Assembly (NCBI GenBank): GCA_000583135.1
Contig: JFBG01000054.1
Location: 1-34,219 of the forward strand
Length of the DNA stretch: 34,219 bases
Direction of reading: 5' to 3'
Source of the DNA: Thioalkalivibrio sp. HK1
Lineage (GTDB): Bacteria > Pseudomonadota > Gammaproteobacteria > HK1
The position numbers and the translations under genes are program-made. The notes beneath the pieces are model-generated. The model was not told where the DNA came from. It saw only the letters and a list, made by a program, of their open reading frames with translations, and made no database searches. Numbering within the stretch: position 1 is the stretch's first letter; every line of letters begins with the position of its first letter. Below, in pieces: positions 16,877 to 24,823 of the stretch.

Positions 16877-17410
16877 CGCTCACCCATCGTTTGCATTCCT
16901 TGTATCAGCGAACGAAGACACCCTGCGACATCGAACCGACCCCATCGGGGAAGTCGATCTCGGGCCAAAAATATAGACCGCTTATCCTGCGGTTCTTGCG
17001 CGAACAAGAAGCGAAAGCCCTATCTACCGGAGAAAGTATCGCATCAGCCGGTGCCCATCGACGAAAACGACAACCTCAATCACCTGCGCGATATCGGCCA
17101 TCGACATCACATCGCTCACGATCGAGATAAAACCCTCTTCGCTTCGATCGATCGGGAATCGAATATAAAGATATCCATCGGTATCGTTTTTAAGATCGCC
17201 TGTCTTTTTCGAAAGTTTCAACCGATCCGATTTTCCGTGATTCGATTGCTTCACCGGATTTTATATCCACAACCGGCATCGTTTCCGATCGAGGTTATCG
17301 ACATCGTCTCGATCTTGCACGATCCGAGCATCCGCCCTTGAATCGGATGTGTTTACGAAAGAACCCAAAAGAGATTCGTCGATAAAACGATTCGAGCGCG
17401 GGTCGATGGA
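16877..17410. other. 534-bp gap between aroB and hemE
   Basis: This holds the upstream region of hemE and the downstream region of aroB. AT-rich patches are seen around 17160-17275, unlike the GC-rich genes. One short minus-strand frame at 17024-17254 is listed separately at low confidence. I found no clear terminator after aroB and no riboswitch. In Pseudomonas-type genomes this interval contains gltB and gltD; no trace of them is visible. Confidence 0.5.
17024..17254 (-). CDS. Possible 76-residue small protein of unknown function
   Basis: The frame opens with a GTG at 17254 (KQSNHGKSDRLK). Its second half looks protein-like (GYLYIRFPIDRSEEGF, then VVVFVDGHRLMRYFLR), with alternating hydrophobic residues and few low-complexity runs. 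A TATAAA-like box lies within 20 bp upstream of the start, but no good ribosome-binding site is present. I do not recognise the protein; it may be chance. Confidence 0.22.
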   Translation of the reverse strand: MKQSNHGKSDRLKLSKKTGDLKNDTDGYLYIRFPIDRSEEGFISIVSDVMSMADIAQVIEVVVFVDGHRLMRYFLR

Positions 17411-18517
17411 TCAAAAGTCCGGATCTCGGGCGGCGGCGGCAGCGGCGACCAGCGTTTTTCGCAAGGAAGATGGGTCGAAGTCGGCGCTGACCACCGCTTC
17501 GCCGATGCGACGCAGCAAGATCAGCCGCATTTTTCCTTCCCGGTTCTTTTTATCCAACGACATCAGCTCCAGCATGCGCTCGGGTGAGAGATTCGTCGGA
17601 AGGTGCAAGGGAAGATTCGCTTTTTCGAAGAGGGCCTCGATCCGCCGGCAGTCCATCGCCTCGAGCCCGCCTTCTCGCTCGGAAAGGCGAGCGGCAAGGA
17701 TGATCCCGACCGCCACCGCCTCCCCGTGCAACCACCGGCCATAGCCGGCTCCGGCCTCGATCGCATGACCGAAGGTATGCCCCAGATTGAGCAGTGCCCG
17801 CTGACCGATCTCGCGTTCATCGGCCATCACCGCTTTTGCTTTTTCCTCGCACGATCGGATGACCGCATGCGCGATCGCCTGGTCGTCGAGGGCCAGCAGG
17901 GCATCGACATTGCCTTCCAACCATACGAAGAAATCCGCATCCCCGATCAGACCGTATTTGACGACCTCGGCAAAACCCGCTCGCATCTCGCGCGGTGCCA
18001 AGGTGGCCAAGGTCTTCGTATCGATCACCACACAACGAGGCTGATGGAATGCGCCGACGAGGTTCTTGCCCACCGGAAGATTGACCCCGGTTTTCCCCCC
18101 GACCGAGGAATCGACTTGGGCGAGCAAGGTGGTGGGGATTTGCACGAAGTCCACTCCGCGCTGATAGGTAGCGGCGGCGAATCCCGCGATATCTCCGACC
18201 ACTCCGCCGCCCAAGGCCACGACGACCCCGTCGCGGCCGAGGCGGCATGCGGCAAGGGCTTGCAAGATGGAGGTGAGTTCCTCCAAAGTCTTGGAGCGCT
18301 CGCCGCTGCGGATGATATGGCTGTCCACCCCCCGACTCCCCTCGAGGGCTCTCTCGAGGGAATGAAGGTAAAGGTCGGCGACATTCTCGTCGCTGATCAC
18401 GAAGACCTGCCGCCCGGCGACATGGGGGGCGAGCGATGAGGGATCGCCCAAAATCCCGCGCCCGACATGGATCGGATAGCTGCGCTCGCCGAGCCCTATT
18501 TCGATGGTCCGCTTCAC
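17411..18517 (-). CDS. aroB: 3-dehydroquinate synthase
   Basis: A 368-residue NAD- and metal-dependent enzyme that cyclises DAHP to 3-dehydroquinate, the second step of the shikimate pathway. Seen: the nucleotide-binding VVALGGGVVGDIAGFAAATY, PTTLLAQVDSSVGGKTGVN with active-site Lys, GFAEVVKYGLI, and metal-ligand His residues in LLNLGHTFGHAIE and WLHGEAV. Its GTG start at 18517 overlaps the aroK stop by 4 bp (GTGA) and has no Shine-Dalgarno of its own, so it is read by translational coupling. In many gammaproteobacteria damX or gltB follows aroB; here a 534-bp noncoding gap follows and then hemE. Confidence 0.97.
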   Translation of the reverse strand: MKRTIEIGLGERSYPIHVGRGILGDPSSLAPHVAGRQVFVISDENVADLYLHSLERALEGSRGVDSHIIRSGERSKTLEELTSILQALAACRLGRDGVVVALGGGVVGDIAGFAAATYQRGVDFVQIPTTLLAQVDSSVGGKTGVNLPVGKNLVGAFHQPRCVVIDTKTLATLAPREMRAGFAEVVKYGLIGDADFFVWLEGNVDALLALDDQAIAHAVIRSCEEKAKAVMADEREIGQRALLNLGHTFGHAIEAGAGYGRWLHGEAVAVGIILAARLSEREGGLEAMDCRRIEALFEKANLPLHLPTNLSPERMLELMSLDKKNREGKMRLILLRRIGEAVVSADFDPSSLRKTLVAAAAAARDPDF

Positions 18518-19065
18518 CTGATATTGACTCCCGTTCTATTTCTACAAGACCCCGATTCGATGACCGATACGATCGCATCGACCACGAGTCGACTCGAGCG
18601 TCGGGTGGAATTCACGGTCAGATCGGCGCATTCGAGGTAGAGCGGAGCGCGCTTTTCCATCAAAGCCCGCATGGTCGCCGGCGGATCGTCGGTTTGCATC
18701 AACGGCCGCTGACGATCTCGGGACGTGCGCTCCACGAGGAGGCCGATGGAAGCCGTGAGATGAACCACGAATCCTCGCTCCTTCAACCGCTTCCGGTTGT
18801 GCGATGAAAGCACCGCGCCCCCGCCGGTGGCGAGCACGATATTTTCGCGCATCACCAGCTCGGCGAGCAAAGCCTCCTCCCGCTTGCGAAACCCCGCCTC
18901 CCCTTCGAGTTCGAAGATGACGGGGATACCGACCCCGGTGCGGCGCTCGATCTCCTGATCGGCATCGACGAATTCCTTGTCCAGCGCCGAGGCGAGGCGG
19001 CGACCGACGGTGCTTTTGCCCGCCCCCATCGGACCTACCAGAAAAATATTGGACGATGGGGACAC
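18514..19065 (-). CDS. aroK: Shikimate kinase
   Basis: A 183-residue P-loop kinase that phosphorylates shikimate at the 3-hydroxyl with ATP. The Walker A segment GPMGAGKSTVGRRLA is at the N-terminus. FVDADQEIERRTG (shikimate-binding Asp) and VLATGGGAVLS (the GGG substrate loop) follow, with an Arg-rich lid (RTSRDRQRPLM). The frame extends to a TTG at 19086, but the GTG at 19065 has AAGGA at 19074-19078, 8 nt upstream, and begins just ahead of NIFLVGPMGAG as in other AroK proteins, so I prefer it. The last 15 or so residues beyond the core look unstructured. Operon with aroB. In the usual gammaproteobacterial order pilMNOPQ precede this gene; here mrcA is directly next door. Confidence 0.96.
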   Translation of the reverse strand: MSPSSNIFLVGPMGAGKSTVGRRLASALDKEFVDADQEIERRTGVGIPVIFELEGEAGFRKREEALLAELVMRENIVLATGGGAVLSSHNRKRLKERGFVVHLTASIGLLVERTSRDRQRPLMQTDDPPATMRALMEKRAPLYLECADLTVNSTRRSSRLVVDAIVSVIESGSCRNRTGVNIR

Positions 19066-19389
19066 GATATCGATCCTTGGCGGCAAAAACGATGATTGCA
19101 GGATATGCGGGACATGCGGGATTTTAGGATTTCAAGGATGCGAAAGCGGCGGCTTGTGCTTATACTTTCCCTTTCGCACAATTTATATGCACAATTCGCA
19201 TAACTCCTTCCGACGGATAAACTCGTACGAAATTTCTTCTTCTTTCACGGGCTCGACGAGGATTGCAAAGACCCGAGAAGGCATGACGCATCGAGATGAT
19301 GGCCGAGATGACGGCCTTGTGGCTGCATTGCTTGTAAAGTGCGTCGGAACGAGAAGATATTGTCTTGAATATCGTCCTGCGGTCGCAGC
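19066..19389. other. Divergent promoter region between aroK and mrcA
   Basis: A spacer of about 320 bp between two genes transcribed away from each other. An AT-rich patch at 19155-19250 contains TATACT at 19161-19166 and TATATG at 19184-19189, either of which could be a plus-strand -10 element, but no good -35 box is spaced correctly from them. No pilM or other gene remnant is recognisable, although pilMNOPQ occupy this place in related gene orders. Confidence 0.45.
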
Positions 19390-21909
19390 ATGGGCACCAT
19401 GATCCAAATCGCCTTGAGATTGATTGTCGCATTGGCTCGAACCCTCTTCCGGTTCGGGATGGCACTCCTTTTGCTGCTGATCATCGCCGGTGGTGCAAGT
19501 TGGTGGTATCTCGATAAGCACCTGCCTTCGCCCGAAAGCCTGCGGGGAGTGCAATGGCAAGTGCCCTTGCAGGTTTATACCCGAGACGGCCGACTGATCG
19601 GGGAATTCGGGGAAAAACGCCGAACCCCCTTGCGGCGAGCGGAAATCCCGCAGCGGATGATCCACGCCTTCATCGCCAGCGAGGACGATCGTTTCTACCA
19701 ACACCCGGGGGTCGACTGGCAAGGATTGGTTCGGGCCGCCGCCCACCTGATCCGCACCGGCGAAAAAGGACCCGGGGGCAGCACCATCACCATGCAGGTG
19801 GCGCGCAACTTCTTCTTGGGAAGGGAAAAGACCTATTTGCGCAAGATCAACGAGATTCTCTTGGCCCTCAAAATCGAGCGCCTGTTCACCAAGGACGAGA
19901 TCCTCGAGCTTTATATCAACAAGATTTTCCTGGGGCATCGCGCTTACGGTGCCGCCGCCGCTTCGCTGGTCTACTACGGTCTTCCCCTTTCGGATTTGAA
20001 CTTGGCTCAGATGGCGATGATCGCAGGCCTGCCCAAGGCTCCCTCGCGCTTCAATCCGGTTACGAATCCCGAGCGGGCCATCGCCCGCCGAGATTACGTT
20101 CTCGGTCGCATGCTCGATATCGGATATATCAGCCGTTCGGAGCATGATAAGGCCCAAGCGGAAGGGGTCACGGCGAAGGTCCATGCCTTGGCGGCGGAAG
20201 TCGAGGCTCCTTATATCGCGGAAATGGCCCGCGCCTATATGGAGGAAAGATACGGCGAGGAAGCCTATACCGCGGGCTACAAGGTCTACACCACCATCGA
20301 GGGTCCTTTGCAAAGCGCGGCCAACGACGCCCTTCGCAATGCGCTGCTCGCCTATGACCTTCGTCACGGCTACCGCGGACCCGAGGGGCGGCTGGCGACA
20401 TCGATATCCGAGGCGGATTCCGAAGAAGAGAAGGAAGCGCCGCAATCTCTCTCCCAATCCTCGAACTCGTCTTCGGCGATCATCGAAGAGGCGAGCGCCA
20501 ATATCCCCGCTCCCGATCCCGAGGATGCCTTGCGCGATGATCTGGGAAAGATTCCGGTTCTCGGTTCATTGCACCCCGCCTTGGTACGAAAGGTCGATCG
20601 AGACGGCATCGAACTCTCGGTGCGCGATATTGCCGATCCGGTTCGCGTTTCCTTTGCCGATATGGAATGGGCAAGGCCTTATATCACCCCCAATCGCCTC
20701 GGTCGCAAGCCCAAAAAGGCGGCGGATGTCGCAAGTTTGGGCGATATCGTGCGCTTGCAGAAAAAGGACGAGGGCTTCGTCCTTTCCCAAGTCCCGGCGG
20801 TCGAAGGGGCATTGGTCTCTTTGAGCCCGAAAAACGGAGCGATCCTGTCATTGGTCGGGGGCTTCGATTTCCGGCGCAGCAAATTCAATCGCGCCACCCA
20901 AGCCAAGCGGCAGCCGGGATCGAGTTTCAAACCCTTCATCTACTCCGCCGCTTTGGAAGCGGGATTCACCGCCGCCAGCATCATCAACGATGCGCCGGTG
21001 GTCTTCGACGATCCGAGTCTGGAAAGCGCTTGGCGACCCGAGAACTACAGTCGCAAGTTCTTCGGCCCCACGAGATTGCGCACCGCTTTGTATAAATCCC
21101 GCAACCTGGTCTCGATTCGCCTCTTGCGGGAGATGGGGATCGACCATGCCTTGGAGCATCTCGCCAAATTCGGCTTCGATCCCGACGCCCTGCCGCACGG
21201 ACTCTCCCTCGCCTTGGGCAGCGCCGATCTATCCCCGCTCGAAATCGCAAGCGGCTATGCGGTCATCGCCAATGGCGGCCATATCGTCATCCCTCATTTC
21301 GTGGATCGGATCGTCGATATCGACGACACGACGATTTTCACCTCCTCCGCCCCGACGGTCTGCGAGCCGGAATGCGAGCCGGGCGTCGTGCCCGCCCCTC
21401 GCACCTTGGATGAGCGCAACGCTTGGCTGATGTACTCGCTATTGCGCGATGTGATTCGTTCGGGGACCGCCCGAAAAGCGCTGAGCTTGGAGCGCAGCGA
21501 TATCGCGGGAAAGACGGGAACCACCAACGATCAGCGCGATGCGTGGTTTTCCGGCTTCAACGCCGATATCGTGGCCACCGCTTGGGTCGGCTTCGACGAG
21601 CAGGCCTCGCTCGGGAACAAAGAAACCGGGGGGCGCGCCGCCTTGCCGATGTGGATCGAGTTCATGGAGACGGCGCTGGCGGATACCGCGCCGAGCCAGT
21701 TGAAGCGTCCGGATAGGATCGTCACCGTACGCATCGACCCCGCCACCGGCATGCTCGCTCCCACCGCCCAAAAGGATGCGATCTTCGAAAGTTTTCGCAA
21801 AGATCGCGTCCCTTCGCAGATGGCGGAGATCCCCTTGCAACGGCCCGCAGGCAGCACGTCGGATGAAGCGGCGCCCGCTCCGGCCAGCGTCACCGAAAGA
21901 CTCTTTTGA
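19390..21909 (+). CDS. mrcA: Class A penicillin-binding protein 1A (glycosyltransferase/transpeptidase)
   Basis: An 839-residue bifunctional peptidoglycan synthase of the inner membrane. A single N-terminal transmembrane anchor lies at about residues 18-38. The GT51 glycosyltransferase domain follows, with catalytic Glu at 98 (EDDRFYQHPGVDWQGL) and GGSTITMQVARNFFL. An OB-like insert is next. The transpeptidase domain has the nucleophile Ser511 in SSFK (511-514), the S-x-N motif at 570-572 and KTGTT at 708-712. All key residues are intact. It polymerises lipid II and cross-links the stem peptides, and is the target of beta-lactams. The insert between residues 330 and 380 is rich in E and S and probably disordered. 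No Shine-Dalgarno precedes either ATG (19390 or 19399). It converges on the FAD/GcvT enzyme with only 32 bp between stops. Confidence 0.96.
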   Translation: MGTMIQIALRLIVALARTLFRFGMALLLLLIIAGGASWWYLDKHLPSPESLRGVQWQVPLQVYTRDGRLIGEFGEKRRTPLRRAEIPQRMIHAFIASEDDRFYQHPGVDWQGLVRAAAHLIRTGEKGPGGSTITMQVARNFFLGREKTYLRKINEILLALKIERLFTKDEILELYINKIFLGHRAYGAAAASLVYYGLPLSDLNLAQMAMIAGLPKAPSRFNPVTNPERAIARRDYVLGRMLDIGYISRSEHDKAQAEGVTAKVHALAAEVEAPYIAEMARAYMEERYGEEAYTAGYKVYTTIEGPLQSAANDALRNALLAYDLRHGYRGPEGRLATSISEADSEEEKEAPQSLSQSSNSSSAIIEEASANIPAPDPEDALRDDLGKIPVLGSLHPALVRKVDRDGIELSVRDIADPVRVSFADMEWARPYITPNRLGRKPKKAADVASLGDIVRLQKKDEGFVLSQVPAVEGALVSLSPKNGAILSLVGGFDFRRSKFNRATQAKRQPGSSFKPFIYSAALEAGFTAASIINDAPVVFDDPSLESAWRPENYSRKFFGPTRLRTALYKSRNLVSIRLLREMGIDHALEHLAKFGFDPDALPHGLSLALGSADLSPLEIASGYAVIANGGHIVIPHFVDRIVDIDDTTIFTSSAPTVCEPECEPGVVPAPRTLDERNAWLMYSLLRDVIRSGTARKALSLERSDIAGKTGTTNDQRDAWFSGFNADIVATAWVGFDEQASLGNKETGGRAALPMWIEFMETALADTAPSQLKRPDRIVTVRIDPATGMLAPTAQKDAIFESFRKDRVPSQMAEIPLQRPAGSTSDEAAPAPASVTERLF

Positions 21910-21941
21910 TGAAGGCAACCGTATCGAAGGGTGCCTAAACT

Positions 21942-24419
21942 CTATCGAGCCGCGGCCTTGCCGCCCCTCATCCGCTCGCCTTTGGGATCGTAAAGCGCGC
22001 TCCAAGCGGCGCGGGCCGGAATCCTCTCGCCCTCGACCAAGATCTCCCAGTCCCCGCTTTCGACCCATTCCCGCCGAATCCTCGTGTCGGATTTCGCATA
22101 ACCGAGTCCCACCGCCCCTCCCAATGTATGGCCATAGCCCCCGGATGTGAGATAGCCGACCACGGTGCCCTCCTTCAAGATCGGCTCGTGGCCGAAAAGC
22201 ATCTTGGAGGGCTCTTCGAGCAGGAATTGCAACAATCGCTTCGCCGGCGGATTCTCGATTTGACGGGCGATGGCATCGAAGCCGATAAAAGGAATCTCCT
22301 TGTTCATTCGGCACAGCCAACCCATGCCGGCCTCCACCGGGCTATCGACATCGGAAATATCGTGGCCGAAATGCACGAACTTCTTTTCCAATCGACACGA
22401 ATCCAAGGCATGCATCCCCGCCAAGCGCAGGCCATGATCGGCGCCGACCTCCAACAAGCGATCGAAGGCATGCCGCGCCTGATCCGTCGATACGTGCAAC
22501 TCCCATCCGAGCTCGCCGACATAAGAGACCCGCGCCGCCCTGGCCAAAACGCAGCCGATCTCCACCTCGCGCACGGCGCCGAAGGGGAATGCGGCATCGG
22601 AGAAATCCGCGCCGGTGATCTCTTGAAGCAGAGCGCGGCTATGCGGTCCCATCAATCCGAAGATCGCCCATTGCGCGGTGATATCGACCGCGATCGCCCG
22701 CATCTTAGGATCGATATGACGATCCAGCCAAGCCAGGTCGCGACGAGCGGCGCCGGCGCCGCTGATCACGCAGTAGGTCTCTTCGTCGATGCGGGCCAAG
22801 GTGAGATCCGCCTCGATACCGCCGCGCTCATTGAGCCAGTGGGTATAGACCATCCTTCCGCAAGCGATATCGACATCGTTGCAGCTGATGCGTTGGAGGG
22901 CGCGACAGGCATCGGGGCCCTTGACGAGGTATTTCGCGAAACTCGATTGATCGAAAAGGGCCACGCCCTCGCGCGCCGCTCGGTGTTCCAAAGCGCAGTG
23001 CTCGAACCAATTCTGGCGCCCGAACGAATGCTCGTAGACCGGCGACACCCCCTCGGGGGCGAACCAGTTGGGCCGCTCCCAACCGGCGGCCTCGCCGAAA
23101 CAAGCCCCTCGCTCCGCCAGACGTTCGTGCACCGGGGAGTGGCGCACATCGCGCGCGGTGGCGTATTGTCGATAAGGATAGTGCCGGTCGTAGAGCAAGC
23201 CCAGGGTCTCGGTGACGCGCTTTTCGATATAGGCCTGCGTATTTTGGAAAACGAAGGTGCGGCGCAAATCGTTGGCGGTGAGATCCATCGGGGGATGGCC
23301 CTTGTCCAGCCACTGCGCACAGACCTTGCCGATGCCTCCGGAGTTGACGATGCCCACCGAGTTGAGGCCGCAGGCGACATGAAAATTGCGCACCTCGGGG
23401 GATTCGCCGACATGGAATTGATCGTCCGGCGTGAAGCTCTCGGGGCCGCAGAAAAAACTGCGCCAACCCACCCTTTGCAGGCGCGGGATCCGATCCATCG
23501 CATCGGCGAGGATCGGCATCAGCTGTTCCTCGACGTGGCCCGGCAACTCGTCGAAACAAAAATCCTCGGGGATATCCTCGATACGAACCGGGCGGGCCTT
23601 GAGTTCGAAAGCCCCGACCAGCAGGCTACCGGCATCCTCTCGATAGTAGGCACCTTTATCCTGATCGCGCAGCACCGGCAAATCGGGGGGAAGATCGAGG
23701 AGCTTCTCGGTGTGGGCGTAATAGTGCTCGCAAGCATGCAAGGGAATCGACACTCCGGCCAAGCGTCCCAGAGCGCGCGACCACAGCCCGGCGGCGCAAA
23801 CCACGAACTCGCAAGCGATCTCCCCTTGCTGCGTTCGCACCGCCTTGACCTTCCGGTTCTCGATACGAAATCCCTCGACCCCGACGCCCTCGACACAGCG
23901 CACGCCTTGCGCTCTCGCCCCCTTGATGTAGGCGTTCACCACATCGACCGGACTTGCCATTCCATCGCTTGCAAGCCATGTTCCGCCGAGGAGATCGTCG
24001 GTGCGCACCAGCGGGTGAAGGTTCGCCACCTCTTCGGCGGTGATCATTTCCATCTTACCCAAACCGAAGGCATTCCAAGCATCGGCGAGCCTTTTCAGCT
24101 CGGCGAGACGATCCCGGCTGTGGGCGATGGCAACGCTGCCCACCTCGCGAAATCCGGTGGATTGACCGGTTTGGGACTCCAGATCTGCGAGCAGCTCGCG
24201 GGTATAGGCGCAAAGTGCGGCATGGGTCTCGCTCGCGCGGGCGGTGCCGATCAGACCGGCGGCATGCCAGCTGGTGCCGCCGGCGAAGCGTTGGCGTTCC
24301 AACAAGAGGACATCGGACCAGCCGAGTTTCGCCAGATGCCAAGCCACGCTGGCCCCGGTGACGCCGCCGCCGATGATGACCGCGCTCGCCCGATCGGGCA
24401 GATTCACCGAATCGCTCAT
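21942..24419 (-). CDS. FAD-dependent oxidoreductase with GcvT domains (dimethylglycine/sarcosine dehydrogenase-like)
   Basis: An 825-residue fusion. Residues 13-42 are a Rossmann FAD site (VIIGGGVTGASVAWHLAKLG). TSWHAAGL follows, whose His52 matches the covalent-FAD His of dimethylglycine and sarcosine dehydrogenases. A DAO catalytic domain runs to about 370, then an FAO_M linker (about 375-430), then GCV_T and GCV_T_C tetrahydrofolate-binding domains to the end (GLMGPHSRALLQEITGADFS, ELGWELHVSTDQARHAF). Relatives oxidatively remove an N-methyl group and pass the one-carbon unit to folate in the cytoplasm. AAGGAG at 24428-24433, 8 nt upstream, sets the ATG at 24419; the longer frame is ignored. 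It is not next to glycine-cleavage or sarcosine-oxidase genes. Its likely partner in this window is the TAXI/TRAP/MttB operon, by shared methylamine chemistry (inferred). Confidence 0.92.
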   Translation of the reverse strand: MSDSVNLPDRASAVIIGGGVTGASVAWHLAKLGWSDVLLLERQRFAGGTSWHAAGLIGTARASETHAALCAYTRELLADLESQTGQSTGFREVGSVAIAHSRDRLAELKRLADAWNAFGLGKMEMITAEEVANLHPLVRTDDLLGGTWLASDGMASPVDVVNAYIKGARAQGVRCVEGVGVEGFRIENRKVKAVRTQQGEIACEFVVCAAGLWSRALGRLAGVSIPLHACEHYYAHTEKLLDLPPDLPVLRDQDKGAYYREDAGSLLVGAFELKARPVRIEDIPEDFCFDELPGHVEEQLMPILADAMDRIPRLQRVGWRSFFCGPESFTPDDQFHVGESPEVRNFHVACGLNSVGIVNSGGIGKVCAQWLDKGHPPMDLTANDLRRTFVFQNTQAYIEKRVTETLGLLYDRHYPYRQYATARDVRHSPVHERLAERGACFGEAAGWERPNWFAPEGVSPVYEHSFGRQNWFEHCALEHRAAREGVALFDQSSFAKYLVKGPDACRALQRISCNDVDIACGRMVYTHWLNERGGIEADLTLARIDEETYCVISGAGAARRDLAWLDRHIDPKMRAIAVDITAQWAIFGLMGPHSRALLQEITGADFSDAAFPFGAVREVEIGCVLARAARVSYVGELGWELHVSTDQARHAFDRLLEVGADHGLRLAGMHALDSCRLEKKFVHFGHDISDVDSPVEAGMGWLCRMNKEIPFIGFDAIARQIENPPAKRLLQFLLEEPSKMLFGHEPILKEGTVVGYLTSGGYGHTLGGAVGLGYAKSDTRIRREWVESGDWEILVEGERIPARAAWSALYDPKGERMRGGKAAAR

Positions 24420-24823
24420 GAGAATGTCTCCTTCGAAGCCAAGGGCGATAGGCCGATGGAATCGATGCTTGCATCGAGATGGGATCATCGAGATCGATGG
24501 GGATGTCCCCGATAACGACTCCGCTACCGGCCGGACGATCTCGCTTTTGCGGCGATCGCATCACCCGCATACCGCCCGGATCCCTCCGCCAATGATAATG
24601 ATCCCCTATCCGGATCCGCCGACGGGATCGCAAAATCGACGATCGTCAACGGTCGAAGGGGCCTTGGGTGCGGCCATCTGCGCACCGAGGATTCATCGAT
24701 GACGACAACCGGCGCCGATGCTCTTTCGGATGCCCTTTCGAAGACTGCGAGGTTTGCCGAACCATTCGCATCGAGGGCGATGGAGCCCGCTTTCGATCGC
24801 CGGATCGAAGATCGAGGCGCTTG
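24420..24823. other. 404-bp gap between priA and the FAD/GcvT gene
   Basis: This is the upstream region of the FAD/GcvT gene, just beyond the 3' end of priA. I see one imperfect hairpin at 24662-24690 (GGTGCG/CGCACC core) without a T-run, and a small CGATGC/GCATCG palindrome near 24462-24475. I looked for a glycine riboswitch, which would suit this gene, but saw no tandem conserved aptamer cores. The ribosomal protein L31 gene (rpmE), often next to priA, is not here. Confidence 0.45.

Noticed and set aside
21912..21935. AGGCA/TGCCT hairpin between mrcA and the FAD/GcvT gene
   Set aside because: The position suits a terminator, but the stem is only about 5 bp with a mismatch and has no T-run.
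22128..24515. A 795-codon open frame on the plus strand opposite the FAD/GcvT gene
   Set aside because: It has no domain motifs and is explained by the codon bias of the real minus-strand gene. Similar long antisense frames at 5855-7732, 12392-13921, 29635-31305 and 32599-33732 are rejected for the same reason.
24420..24823. Glycine riboswitch before the FAD/GcvT gene
   Set aside because: Expected from the gene's chemistry, but the conserved paired aptamer cores are not seen.
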